Assembly: GCA_040902445.1 (NCBI GenBank)
Contig: JBBDXJ010000240.1
Coordinates: 1 to 18,897, forward strand
Origin: Chryseosolibacter sp040902445
GTDB lineage: Bacteria > Bacteroidota > Bacteroidia > Cytophagales > Cyclobacteriaceae
Direction of reading: 5' to 3'
Length of the DNA: 18,897 bases
A program made the translations under genes and the position numbers. Shown here piece by piece: positions 7,457 through 14,915 of the stretch; within the stretch, counting starts at the first letter, position 1; every line of letters begins with the position of its first letter. The notes beneath the pieces are model-generated. The model was not told the origin of the DNA, made no database searches, and was given only the letters and a program-made list of their open reading frames with translations.

Positions 7457-9025
7457 ATGCCAAAGACAGATGTTCTTATTATTGGTTCAGGTATCGCCGG
7501 CTTATCGGTGGCAATAAAAGTCGCTCAACGGTTTCCCCATCGGCAGTGTCTTATCATTACCAAGCAAGAGTCTGCGGAATCAAATACCCGGTATGCGCAG
7601 GGTGGTATTGCCGTGGTGTCGGATTTTATCCAAGATTCGTTTGAAGACCATATTACTGATACACTTAATGCAGGTGATGGCTTATGTAATTATGATGTTG
7701 TTGAGCATGTCGTTCATCAGGCTCCTGCCCGACTTAAGGAGTTGATTGAAATGGGTGCTGACTTTGATCGTGATGCATCCGGTGATTTGTTATTAGGAAG
7801 GGAAGGAGGCCACAGGGCTAACCGCATCATTCATTTTCAGGATGTGACAGGCTTAAACATTTCTACGGCGTTGCTTGAAAAAGTTAAATCGCTGCCGAAT
7901 GTCAGATTACTTTCGCATCACGTCGCCATTGACCTTATTTCAGAAGAAAAAACGGGTAATGATGAAAAGAGCATGTGTCATGGCGGGTATGTTCTGAATG
8001 TTGAAACGGGCCGCATTGAAAAATATACTTCCGCCATTACGGTGCTGGCAACGGGTGGCATCGGACAACTTTACCGCACTACCACCAATCCCCTCATCGC
8101 CACGGGAGATGGTATCGCTATGGCTATTCGCGCGGGTGCAAGCGTAAGCAATATGGAATTCGTGCAGTTTCATCCAACGGCTTTATACGATACCCAGACC
8201 TCCCCTGCATTTTTGATCTCTGAAGCGGTGCGTGGACAAGGTGCGTTTCTCAGGAACAGCGCCGGCGAGCGTTTTATGTTCAACTACCATATCGATGGGG
8301 AATTGGCGTGCAGGGATGTGGTCTCCCGCGCCATAGCATCGGAAATCCTGGCTAGCAAAGAAAATTTCGTTTACCTGGATTGCACCCACATTCCCAGAGA
8401 AACCTTATTGAATCATTTTCCGAATATTTATCAGAGATGTCTCTCCAAAGGTATCAATATCACAAGGGACTATATCCCGGTTGCCCCCGCAGCGCATTAT
8501 CTATGCGGCGGTATTGACGTGGATATTCGCAGCCGTACCACTGTACAAAATCTCTATTCCTGTGGTGAATGCGCCAACACCGGGCTGCACGGCGCCAACC
8601 GCCTGGCTTCCAATTCTCTTCTTGAAGCCATTGTTTTTGCCCACAATTGTTTTGAGGACATTGAAAGGTCTCTCGATGGTATTACTATTCCATCCTCAGT
8701 ATTTGAAGTAACTACACCAATCTCTAAAATATCTTTCGATGCGGCGGGGTTAGCTGAAACGAAAGTCACCATTCAAACGTTGATGAATACCTTCGTGGGA
8801 ATTGTGAGGAGTACAAAAGGTCTCGAGCAAGTCTTCGAAGAATTGCGGGCTCTTGAAAACAGCATTTTAGCGGACGGCAAAGGGTTCGTTCTTTCTGCCC
8901 CGTGGTACGAATTGAGAAATATGATCATCTGCGCAAGGCTTGTTGTGAATCAATCACTGGAAAGGAAAGAAAACAAAGGTGGATTCTATAATAAAAACCT
9001 CGCATTCGATGCGGTTGTTAATTAA
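7457..9025 (+). CDS. nadB: L-aspartate oxidase NadB
   Basis: 522 residues, the normal length for this FAD enzyme of the succinate dehydrogenase/fumarate reductase flavoprotein family. It oxidises L-aspartate to iminoaspartate, handed on to NadA, and can use O2 or fumarate as acceptor. Visible motifs: the dinucleotide loop GSGIAG at 10-15, SNTRYAQGGIAV at about 42-53, GGHRANRIIHFQDVTG, VQFHPTALY, the active-site Arg segment CRDVVSRAI, HYLCGGIDVD, and GECANTGLHGANRLASNSLLEA near residue 375. The C-terminal helical part is complete. It is the second gene of a nadA-nadB operon and converges on the 607-residue gene, with a structured inverted repeat between them. Confidence 0.96.
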   Translation: MPKTDVLIIGSGIAGLSVAIKVAQRFPHRQCLIITKQESAESNTRYAQGGIAVVSDFIQDSFEDHITDTLNAGDGLCNYDVVEHVVHQAPARLKELIEMGADFDRDASGDLLLGREGGHRANRIIHFQDVTGLNISTALLEKVKSLPNVRLLSHHVAIDLISEEKTGNDEKSMCHGGYVLNVETGRIEKYTSAITVLATGGIGQLYRTTTNPLIATGDGIAMAIRAGASVSNMEFVQFHPTALYDTQTSPAFLISEAVRGQGAFLRNSAGERFMFNYHIDGELACRDVVSRAIASEILASKENFVYLDCTHIPRETLLNHFPNIYQRCLSKGINITRDYIPVAPAAHYLCGGIDVDIRSRTTVQNLYSCGECANTGLHGANRLASNSLLEAIVFAHNCFEDIERSLDGITIPSSVFEVTTPISKISFDAAGLAETKVTIQTLMNTFVGIVRSTKGLEQVFEELRALENSILADGKGFVLSAPWYELRNMIICARLVVNQSLERKENKGGFYNKNLAFDAVVN

Positions 9026-9054
9026 TATTGTTGATGCTAATTGTAATGCAAAAC

Positions 9055-9096
9055 GAGGGCATATTCAGCCCGTAAGAAAAGGCTCAGTCTGCCCTC
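9055..9096. terminator. Stem-loop between convergent genes
   Basis: GAGGGCA (9055-9061) pairs with TGCCCTC (9090-9096); inside, AGCC (9067-9070) pairs with GGCT (9081-9084), separated by matched 5-base internal loops. It lies in the 126-base gap where nadB and the 607-residue gene converge. Read on the minus strand it is followed by GTTTTG, a short T-run, so it is more likely the terminator of the minus-strand gene; it may serve both. An alternative GGGC/GCCC stem (9057-9060 with 9068-9071) competes with it. Confidence 0.5.
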
Positions 9097-9151
9097 TATT
9101 AGGCATCCGAATCTTGATCGAGCCTGTTAAAACCAAATCTTTTTCTGCAAT

Positions 9152-10975
9152 CTAAGCCTTGATACCCTCACCCTGTGCGGATTCAGAAAGCTCGTAAAGG
9201 AGGTTTTTAAGGCCTGCTTCACATGCATCCAGTTGTTGCAAGAAGATCTGTTTGCTTTGCCTGACTATTTGCCCGGAAAGATTGCGATAGTAGTCTATTC
9301 CATTTAAAAGCTGGTTCCCGAAAGCTGTTAAATCTTTCGACAACTTTTCATTCTTCCGGTTTAGGTCCTGGATCTGTTCTTTCAGGTAATCAATATTCAG
9401 GTTTAATTCCTTAATGAACATATGTGGTCTTTTTTCATTGGAAAGAATATTACCCCTACCATAAATGTGGTCAATGATCTCCTGCAGTGAAACCACCTTG
9501 CTGAAATAAGCAATGTTGGGTCCTGGGCAGATAGTCACGGCTTCCAGGTTTTTCACAGGGGTCAGGTCGTACACATGTACAGCAGAATTTATCAGGCCAA
9601 TACATAAACATTCCTTGCTCACTACATCCTGATACTTTTTTTCAAACTCTTCTGATGGAAGATTAAGTGACTTCAATTGTTGAATTTTTTGTTTCTGGTA
9701 GTTGTGTGAAGCTGTACAGATCGGTTCTTTGGAAAATTCCGTGTTGGAGACCAGATGTTTTTCAGTGCAGGGGCTTCCCGGACGACCCTGCTGTATACGA
9801 AGCAATTTTTCTTTTTCTGAACTTGTACCTTTCAGGTAATTAAACCGCACGCCCAGTGGAGAGTTTCTACTCAAAATCACATCTTCTTCCTTTGCATCGC
9901 TTAATAGTTGAAGGGTTGGCTTATCAACGGTTGTCGCTTCTGGGCAAAGCAGAAAAGGCGTTCCCCAACCGGTGCTATCCACTCCATAATAATTATTTAA
10001 GAACTCCCCTTCCTCATGCGTTCCTATGCCTCCCTGCACCGATATTTTTATGGGATGAGCGCGGTCAAAAGTAAGGTTGCATTTTTCTTTAATGATGGGA
10101 TTATACAGGGAAAATAATGCGTCAGTGAGTTCGCTTTTTTTAGTTTTGAATTCTTCCAGAATGGGACCCAGCAGGGTACCATCGGTAGCAAAGGCATGCC
10201 CTCCGCAGTTTAAGCCTGATTCTATTCTGAATTCGCTGACCCATATTCCTTTCTTAGCAAGGTATTTTCCCTGGATGAGCGCTGAACGGTAATCACTTAC
10301 TTTGATTATGACCTTTTTATCAAAAACCCCGTATCCTTTCGGGTTGAAAGCGCTTACTTTTTCAAGATAATTAAAAAGCCGTGGATTTAGTCCCGCCGAA
10401 AAAATGACGGAAGAATTAGTAAGGTTACTGTTGATATATCCGCGCAAGGCCGCAACCGCATCGGAGGAGTCAGTAAGTAAATTTCCTTCTTTGTCAAAAT
10501 TGTTCTTATCAACTTTGGTCATGATGTTCACATCAATGCTACCCGCCAGTACCTGGCTTCTGAGATAGAGTTGAAGTGCTTCCTTTTCTTCCTGGTCTGC
10601 AGACCGAGTCATCCTCATATATAACTGCCTCAGCATGCTCTGATCCGGAAGCATTTCAAAATACTTGACAATATCCGATCCTTTTTCAAAAGCGGATGTA
10701 CGCAATTTTTCAACTTGTGCTTTTACAATTTCACTAACGAGATTGAGATAGTCCGTAATTCGTGATGCGCGGTAATCTACTTCCTTAGAAGTGATGGGTT
10801 TATAGGGTTTGTTGATTTGCGGATAATAATGCTTGCGCATGAGCTCTAGCAGTCTGTCTTCGACAATGGAAATTACAGAGGAAATGCCGAACCGGGCTAC
10901 TTTTATGGGAGTATCAACAGTGTATGCCAAGCCCATCACAGGTATGTGGAAAGTGTGAGTTAATGTATTTTTCAT
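9152..10975 (-). CDS. Unknown 607-residue protein, nitronate-monooxygenase-like barrel candidate
   Basis: I do not recognise a characterised homologue. No signal peptide or membrane segment is visible. Three stretches recall FMN-dependent nitronate monooxygenase/2-nitropropane dioxygenase barrels: IPVMGLAYTVDTPIKVARFG (11-30); SGLNCGGHAFATDG (253-266), where His260 matches the GGH of the active site; and VQGGIGT (313-319) followed by GWGTPFLLCPEA (336-347), the usual phosphate-binding arrangement. Residues 403-483 hold Cys403, 420, 456, 458 and 483, possibly metal-binding, and 520-595 look like a coiled coil. The open frame extends to a GTG at 11014, but the shared promoter places transcription start near 10987, so the ATG at 10975 is preferred. 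FNR-type control links it to N-oxide or NO metabolism. Function is unproven. Confidence 0.85.
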   Translation of the reverse strand: MKNTLTHTFHIPVMGLAYTVDTPIKVARFGISSVISIVEDRLLELMRKHYYPQINKPYKPITSKEVDYRASRITDYLNLVSEIVKAQVEKLRTSAFEKGSDIVKYFEMLPDQSMLRQLYMRMTRSADQEEKEALQLYLRSQVLAGSIDVNIMTKVDKNNFDKEGNLLTDSSDAVAALRGYINSNLTNSSVIFSAGLNPRLFNYLEKVSAFNPKGYGVFDKKVIIKVSDYRSALIQGKYLAKKGIWVSEFRIESGLNCGGHAFATDGTLLGPILEEFKTKKSELTDALFSLYNPIIKEKCNLTFDRAHPIKISVQGGIGTHEEGEFLNNYYGVDSTGWGTPFLLCPEATTVDKPTLQLLSDAKEEDVILSRNSPLGVRFNYLKGTSSEKEKLLRIQQGRPGSPCTEKHLVSNTEFSKEPICTASHNYQKQKIQQLKSLNLPSEEFEKKYQDVVSKECLCIGLINSAVHVYDLTPVKNLEAVTICPGPNIAYFSKVVSLQEIIDHIYGRGNILSNEKRPHMFIKELNLNIDYLKEQIQDLNRKNEKLSKDLTAFGNQLLNGIDYYRNLSGQIVRQSKQIFLQQLDACEAGLKNLLYELSESAQGEGIKA

Positions 10976-10991
10976 TGATGATTTATTTAAA

Positions 10992-11036
10992 CAAAGGTTG
11001 CTGTTTGAAGTCACTTAAAGTATGACAATAGTCATA
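10992..11036 (-). promoter_or_regulatory. FNR/CRP-type operator and -7-like box of the 607-residue gene
   Basis: On the minus strand, TATGAC-TATT-GTCATA (11036-11021) is a perfect palindrome, followed after exactly 21 bases by AACCTTTG (10999-10992), one base off TAnnTTTG. Operator centre to the ATG at 10975 is 53.5 bases, identical to ric and the CRP/FNR gene. Confidence 0.72.
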
Positions 11037-11155
11037 TCAATCCATGAGGATTGTTATTTGAAAGCGCCGGTTCAGCGATTACTAAGGATGTCCGAATGTC
11101 CGTTCGTGAGGGACTGGGTGAACTTGCCCTTCGACATGGAGATCCGTCGAAGATT

Positions 11156-11200
11156 TATGATCTAAATCACAATGCGTGAAATAAAAAGTCGGACTTTTGC
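11156..11200 (+). promoter_or_regulatory. Second FNR-like operator, target unclear
   Basis: TATGAT-CTAA-ATCACA (11156-11171) matches the ric operator in all but one base of the right arm. On the plus strand the sequence 21 bases on is ACTTTTGC (11193-11200), which only partly resembles a -7 box; on the minus strand there is none at that distance. It may be a second upstream site for the 607-residue gene (centres 135 bases apart) or drive the tiny ORF at 11225. Confidence 0.4.
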
Positions 11201-11297
11201 GTTCGTACTAAAAAACGATTGAAGATGAGTTCTGTTAAGTCTGAGGTTAAGCCAAATCTGGGTGAAGAGTCATAATCCTTTGGACAAATCTTTCAGC

Positions 11298-11657
11298 CTA
11301 TTTCCCCGCAAGCCCCATTCGCAACTGAAAGATACCTGCGATGCTTTCTGCCCGGGACTTCACTTCTTCTGCTTTTTCTCCTGAAAAATGTTCATTTACG
11401 GTTTCCCTGAAGAGTTCTAGCCACTGGTTAAAATGTTGGCTCTGGATCGGGAGCGCCAGGTGTTTTTGAAATGGATTGCCGCGATATGTTTGATCGCCTA
11501 GAAGCATGGAACTCCAGAAATCGTACATGATAGGAAGGTGATGCGGCCAGTTTACGTGACTAAATACAGGACTTAACAAACTGTCCTTATTTACTTTTTC
11601 GTAAAATTTATCTACGAGCAATTTGATATCTTTTCTTGTGGTGATATCGTTCTTCAT
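11298..11657 (-). CDS. Group III truncated haemoglobin
   Basis: 119 residues, the size of a single 2-over-2 globin domain. Group III features are present: Tyr19 at B10 (KFYEKV), the block YDFWSSMLLG (45-54), the segment NPFQKHLALPI (61-71), and proximal His75 at F8 in SQHFNQWLELF. These cytoplasmic proteins bind O2 and NO; roles proposed for relatives include NO protection and O2 handling, and no role can be fixed from sequence. It follows nosY by 107 bases on the same strand, across a heptamer repeat and a short hairpin, so it could be a distal gene of the nos operon or have its own promoter; no FNR-type palindrome was found directly before it. Group assignment is fairly secure. Confidence 0.9.
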   Translation of the reverse strand: MKNDITTRKDIKLLVDKFYEKVNKDSLLSPVFSHVNWPHHLPIMYDFWSSMLLGDQTYRGNPFQKHLALPIQSQHFNQWLELFRETVNEHFSGEKAEEVKSRAESIAGIFQLRMGLAGK

Positions 11658-11695
11658 GCTTTATTTTTAATTATGTGTTGCTTTGATAAAGTGGT

Positions 11696-11712
11696 GCATC
11701 CGCAACGGATGC
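11696..11712. terminator. Perfect short hairpin after nosY
   Basis: GCATCCG-CAA-CGGATGC is a perfect 7-base inverted repeat with a 3-base loop, 53 bases past the nosY stop. No T-run follows on either strand, so it is not a classical intrinsic terminator; it could be an mRNA 3'-end or processing element, or an operator for the haemoglobin gene that starts 39 bases further on. Confidence 0.4.
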
Positions 11713-11733
11713 CCTTACGTTCCGCGATCCTCG

Positions 11734-11768
11734 TCTCTGGTCCCTCGTACCTCGTACCTCCTCCCTAC
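11734..11768. repeat. Five-copy degenerate heptamer repeat at the nosY stop
   Basis: Units TCTCTGG, TCCCTCG, TACCTCG, TACCTCC and TCCCTAC in direct succession. The last unit covers the nosY stop codon (complement of CTA at 11765-11767), so the array reaches the very end of the gene. Confidence 0.65.
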
Positions 11769-12532
11769 AGGTCTTTCTTTGCAAATATTCTTGTGGCGAG
11801 CGCCATTGGTAGTCCAATCCACATGAGCAGGACGGCAGTAGAGAAGATCACTCCCCAATGACTTCCAAAGAAATTTTTATAGAATGCACCGGTGTATCCC
11901 ATCAGGGCAGAGATATCAAGTTTCAGCAGCATTATTATTCGAGCCAAATCTACAGGATTCAGCGCGACGAGGCCCAGGGTTAATTTTTCAATTGGATAGT
12001 CACTGAATGAGAAGATCACCCACAGCAGGAGTCCATCGTAGATAAGTGAAAAATAAAACCAGAATAAAAGAGCAAGCCCGATCGCTTTGGCTTTGTCTCT
12101 TGTCAGCACAGAGGCAAGGAAAGCAAGGGAGACGAAAACCAGCGTGAGCATCAATCCGGAAAACAATAGCGTTGCTCCCGCGGTGGAAGCTCCGTACACT
12201 GCCATTGGTATTCCCACACCGATCAAATAGGCCATACAAAGGGATAATGCCAAAGCGACAAATTCACTGAAGAAGATTGTTGTCCGGTTTACAGGTTGGG
12301 CCAGCATCAATTCTATAAATTCATAGGAATTGTAAAAATGGATGGTTGTAAAAACGATGCTTACAAGGGGAACAACCATCAACACGATATTGAGCAGGCT
12401 TAAGACGATTTTACCCGGATCGCTGTCGAATTGAAACATTACGATTGTGCTCACCAGCAAAAGCAGGGTGTATAACAAGACAAACCTCGTTCTCAGCAAG
12501 TCATAAAAAACATATTTAACGATCCGGGTCAT
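11765..12532 (-). CDS. nosY: Copper-ABC-transporter membrane subunit NosY
   Basis: 255 residues, six hydrophobic segments in the pattern of an ABC-2 permease: about 14-34, 46-66, 90-115, 120-142, 148-172 and 230-248. NosY pairs with the ATPase NosF; together with periplasmic NosD they are thought to use ATP to help deliver copper or sulfur to the catalytic CuZ site of NosZ. The start follows the nosF stop by one base, so translation is coupled. The family features are mainly topological, so the name rests strongly on the nosL-nosD-nosF context. The stop codon sits inside a heptamer repeat. Confidence 0.9.
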   Translation of the reverse strand: MTRIVKYVFYDLLRTRFVLLYTLLLLVSTIVMFQFDSDPGKIVLSLLNIVLMVVPLVSIVFTTIHFYNSYEFIELMLAQPVNRTTIFFSEFVALALSLCMAYLIGVGIPMAVYGASTAGATLLFSGLMLTLVFVSLAFLASVLTRDKAKAIGLALLFWFYFSLIYDGLLLWVIFSFSDYPIEKLTLGLVALNPVDLARIIMLLKLDISALMGYTGAFYKNFFGSHWGVIFSTAVLLMWIGLPMALATRIFAKKDL

Positions 12533-12533
12533 G

Positions 12534-13259
12534 TCACCGTTGGTTTATTTTTAGCTCTTTTTTAACGATCATATTGGCGATTGCTTTTCCGAGCCTGGTT
12601 TCGCCGGTTTGTATTTTTAGATCCTGGAGGGAATCGTGGTATTGGATCTTTCCCTCAAAGAGGTATACTACTTCGGTAGACAATTCATCGAGGTCACTGA
12701 GGATATGAGAACTGATGATCAATAATTTTCCGGCCGATTTTTCCCGGATGACCTTGTCCTTTAATATCTCAACCGATACGGGGTCCAGTCCCGCGGTAGG
12801 TTCATCCAGGATTAAGATCGGAGCATTGAAGAGAAAAGCCAATGCAGCGCTTACTTTCTGACGTGTTCCTCCCGACATGGCGTGCAGACGTTTATCATAG
12901 ATCTGCGTAAGGTTAAAGGCTTCAACCAGTTCGTCATCGGTTTCTGCAGTGCTCAGGCGGATATTTCGCATCATATCCATGAGTTGACCAATGCGCATGT
13001 TTTCAGGATAATGACCGATCTGCGGCATGTACCCGATGTTCTCCCGGTACTTCCAATCGTTTCGGATTGATTTTCCGCCAATGCGGATTTCACCTTGGTT
13101 TGGGATAACCATTCCCAGAATTGATTTGATCAAAGTGGTTTTACCCGAGCCATTGGGTCCGATCAGCGCATATGATTTTCCTCCATCGAATTTTATTGTG
13201 ATGTGATCAAGGGCCTGAAGCTTTCCGAACTTTTTATTTACCCCTTCAAGTTCGATCAT
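12534..13259 (-). CDS. nosF: Nos ABC transporter ATPase NosF
   Basis: 241 residues with a full ABC ATPase set: Walker A GPNGSGKT (34-41), Q-loop around YMPQ (77-80), signature MSGGTRQK (128-135, with Thr in place of the usual Gln of LSGGQ), Walker B LILDEP (148-153) with D-loop AGLDP, and switch His185 in SSH. It is cytoplasmic, energising NosY in the NosDFY machine that matures the nitrous oxide reductase copper site. The start overlaps the end of nosD by 14 bases, and nosY follows one base after the stop. Sequence plus context makes the assignment firm. Confidence 0.94.
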   Translation of the reverse strand: MIELEGVNKKFGKLQALDHITIKFDGGKSYALIGPNGSGKTTLIKSILGMVIPNQGEIRIGGKSIRNDWKYRENIGYMPQIGHYPENMRIGQLMDMMRNIRLSTAETDDELVEAFNLTQIYDKRLHAMSGGTRQKVSAALAFLFNAPILILDEPTAGLDPVSVEILKDKVIREKSAGKLLIISSHILSDLDELSTEVVYLFEGKIQYHDSLQDLKIQTGETRLGKAIANMIVKKELKINQR

Positions 13260-14487
13260 AGGGCTTCATTGAAGGTGAATTGTCTTTTAAATTTTCCGGA
13301 GTTACGGCTGGAATAACTTTTTCTGCACGATCCATAAGTAACACCAGAAAACTCCTCCACAACAAAACTGCAGCCGGAATTCGTTCAACGATCATGGCGT
13401 ACATATTTACCGGCCGGTACGGCACGTCGCCGGTTCCGTCTTTATTAAGATCGTACCCATGGTAACGATCCCAATAGTTGCTATCGATGGTGTTTAGCAC
13501 CATGGTGCCATTGGTGGCAAAATCAAAAGTATTTGATGAGAAGTTGTTGTGCATAAAAATATTGTCATCACAACTTGCCTGCAACCGTATGGCGTACCCA
13601 TTTTCGGTAAAATCGTTGTTGTATAACTTCGTGCGGCTCACCCCTTCGAGATGTATGGCAATTGTATTTTTGATAAAATGGTTATTGATTACCTCGCTGT
13701 CGCTTATGTCTTTCAGCAAGATACCATAAGATGAGCCGCCCCAATTCCGTTCAAAGGTATTGTTGTACATCTTTACATTTTTAGTGTACATCACCGCGAC
13801 GCCGGCTCCATTGTTGATAAATGCATTGTCGCGGTATTCATCGTTGTGTGAGAACATAAAATGCAGCCCGTAGCGGAGATTCCTTTCACTTACATTTTTT
13901 GTGATTAAAGAGTGGGTAACGAATTCGAAATAGATGCCATCGCGGTGTCCGCGGATCTGGTTATTGTTAATAGTAATCTTACTACATTTCCACATATGAA
14001 TTCCATTGCCTATTTCATATTCGGCTACAGCGCTGGCCTGAAGGCGGTTGTTTTCTACGAGGGATTGGGATGAATTGGAAAAATGAATTCCAAAAAATGT
14101 ATCGGAAAATTCATTGTCGGTTATTGTAATATTTTTGGAATCCAGCACTTTGATGGCTGCAACATCATTCATGCTTGCAGTACCCGTGTCGATAAGCCTG
14201 AGGCCTTTAATAGTTACATTATTTGCGTGGATGGTGAATATCTCATGTTTATTTTCACCATCCAATACAGGATAGCCTTCACCGATGATGGTAATCGGTT
14301 TATTGATCTTTACATTTCCTTCTCTGTAAGTTCCCGGCTTTACAAGCACAGTATCCCCTGGGGCTGCCATGGCAATCGCCATTTGAAGGTTGGAGATCTT
14401 GCTTTTTTGGTCAACTACAATTGTTTTGGCAGGTGATATGCAGGGAAGAAATGGGAGCAGTAGGCTGAAACAGATAAATACTCTCAT
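13246..14487 (-). CDS. nosD: Periplasmic copper-maturation protein NosD
   Basis: 413 residues. A Sec signal peptide is visible at 1-20 (MRVFICFSLLLPFLPCISPA). The mature part is a right-handed parallel beta-helix of the carbohydrate-binding/sugar-hydrolase repeat type, with Asn-rich rungs such as NNVTIKGLRL, NITITDNEFSD, KITINNNQIRGHRDGIYF, NVKMYNNTFERN and TKLYNNDFTENGYAIRL across about residues 90-330. The conserved end NYWDRYHGYDLNKDGTGDVPYRPVN leads to a hydrophobic stretch near 363-378 that may tether it. NosD works with NosF and NosY in loading NosZ. Its ATG overlaps the nosL stop (TAATG), and its end overlaps nosF, so it lies inside a tightly packed operon. Confidence 0.94.
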   Translation of the reverse strand: MRVFICFSLLLPFLPCISPAKTIVVDQKSKISNLQMAIAMAAPGDTVLVKPGTYREGNVKINKPITIIGEGYPVLDGENKHEIFTIHANNVTIKGLRLIDTGTASMNDVAAIKVLDSKNITITDNEFSDTFFGIHFSNSSQSLVENNRLQASAVAEYEIGNGIHMWKCSKITINNNQIRGHRDGIYFEFVTHSLITKNVSERNLRYGLHFMFSHNDEYRDNAFINNGAGVAVMYTKNVKMYNNTFERNWGGSSYGILLKDISDSEVINNHFIKNTIAIHLEGVSRTKLYNNDFTENGYAIRLQASCDDNIFMHNNFSSNTFDFATNGTMVLNTIDSNYWDRYHGYDLNKDGTGDVPYRPVNMYAMIVERIPAAVLLWRSFLVLLMDRAEKVIPAVTPENLKDNSPSMKPYDRT

Positions 14488-14915
14488 TATTTAAATTGAG
14501 TCACCAATTCCCCCCATACAAGATAAATTCCTTTTAATTGTGTCTTCAGGTCGTCCATGTTTTCTTTTTGTTGAAAGGCTGCGATCTGACTGGCCATCGG
14601 GCTTTTTACTCCCTGTGATTTCAGATAAAATGCATCTGTGGCTTCAATGAGTGTTGCTGGCTGGGAGAAATCAATCACGAGCCTGTGCGCGAATTCCTCT
14701 GGTTTGATTTCTTCGGAATTGTAAAACGTCAACATACAATTGACATCATCGAATTTATAGACCTTACCTTTTTTACTCACCAGCTCTGCTCCAAACTTTT
14801 TATCCATGAGGGTCATTTTGCAGGTGTGACAGGCATCCTGCCCGTATTGCAGGGGTTCCGGTTGCACGTTGCAGGATGATAAACTCAACAATAAAATACT
14901 GGCTGTTATTTTCAT
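14487..14915 (-). CDS. nosL: Copper-binding lipoprotein NosL
   Basis: 142 residues. A lipoprotein signal ends at Cys15 (LLLSLSSC), so the mature protein is membrane-anchored in the periplasm. The copper motif CHTCKM is at 29-34 (Cys29, Cys32, Met34), with Met37 nearby and a second conserved block KFDDVNCMLTF at 54-64. NosL is the Cu(I) chaperone for NosZ maturation. The gene starts with an ATGA overlap on the preceding membrane-protein gene and ends with a TAATG overlap on nosD. Length and motifs fit the Bacteroidota form of the family. Confidence 0.93.
   Translation of the reverse strand: MKITASILLLSLSSCNVQPEPLQYGQDACHTCKMTLMDKKFGAELVSKKGKVYKFDDVNCMLTFYNSEEIKPEEFAHRLVIDFSQPATLIEATDAFYLKSQGVKSPMASQIAAFQQKENMDDLKTQLKGIYLVWGELVTQFK

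Larger units (their letters stand above)
10976..11297. other. 322-base gap with two FNR-type sites and inverted repeats
   Basis: Between the haemoglobin gene and the 607-residue gene. It contains the promoter at 10992-11036, a perfect 7-base inverted repeat CTTCGAC/GTCGAAG (11129-11135 and 11146-11152), a second FNR-like site at 11156-11171, a near-continuous palindrome AAAAGTC-G-GACTTTT (11184-11198), and a 16-codon plus-strand ORF (11225-11275). No gene of normal size is present. Confidence 0.6.

Noticed and set aside
11012..11014. GTG start giving a 620-residue form of the unknown protein
   Set aside because: It would lie upstream of the transcription start implied by the promoter, and the ATG at 10975 matches the leader length of ric and the CRP/FNR gene.
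14083..14436. 117-codon plus-strand open frame
   Set aside because: Antisense to nosD; arises from the Asn-rich repeat codons of the beta-helix.
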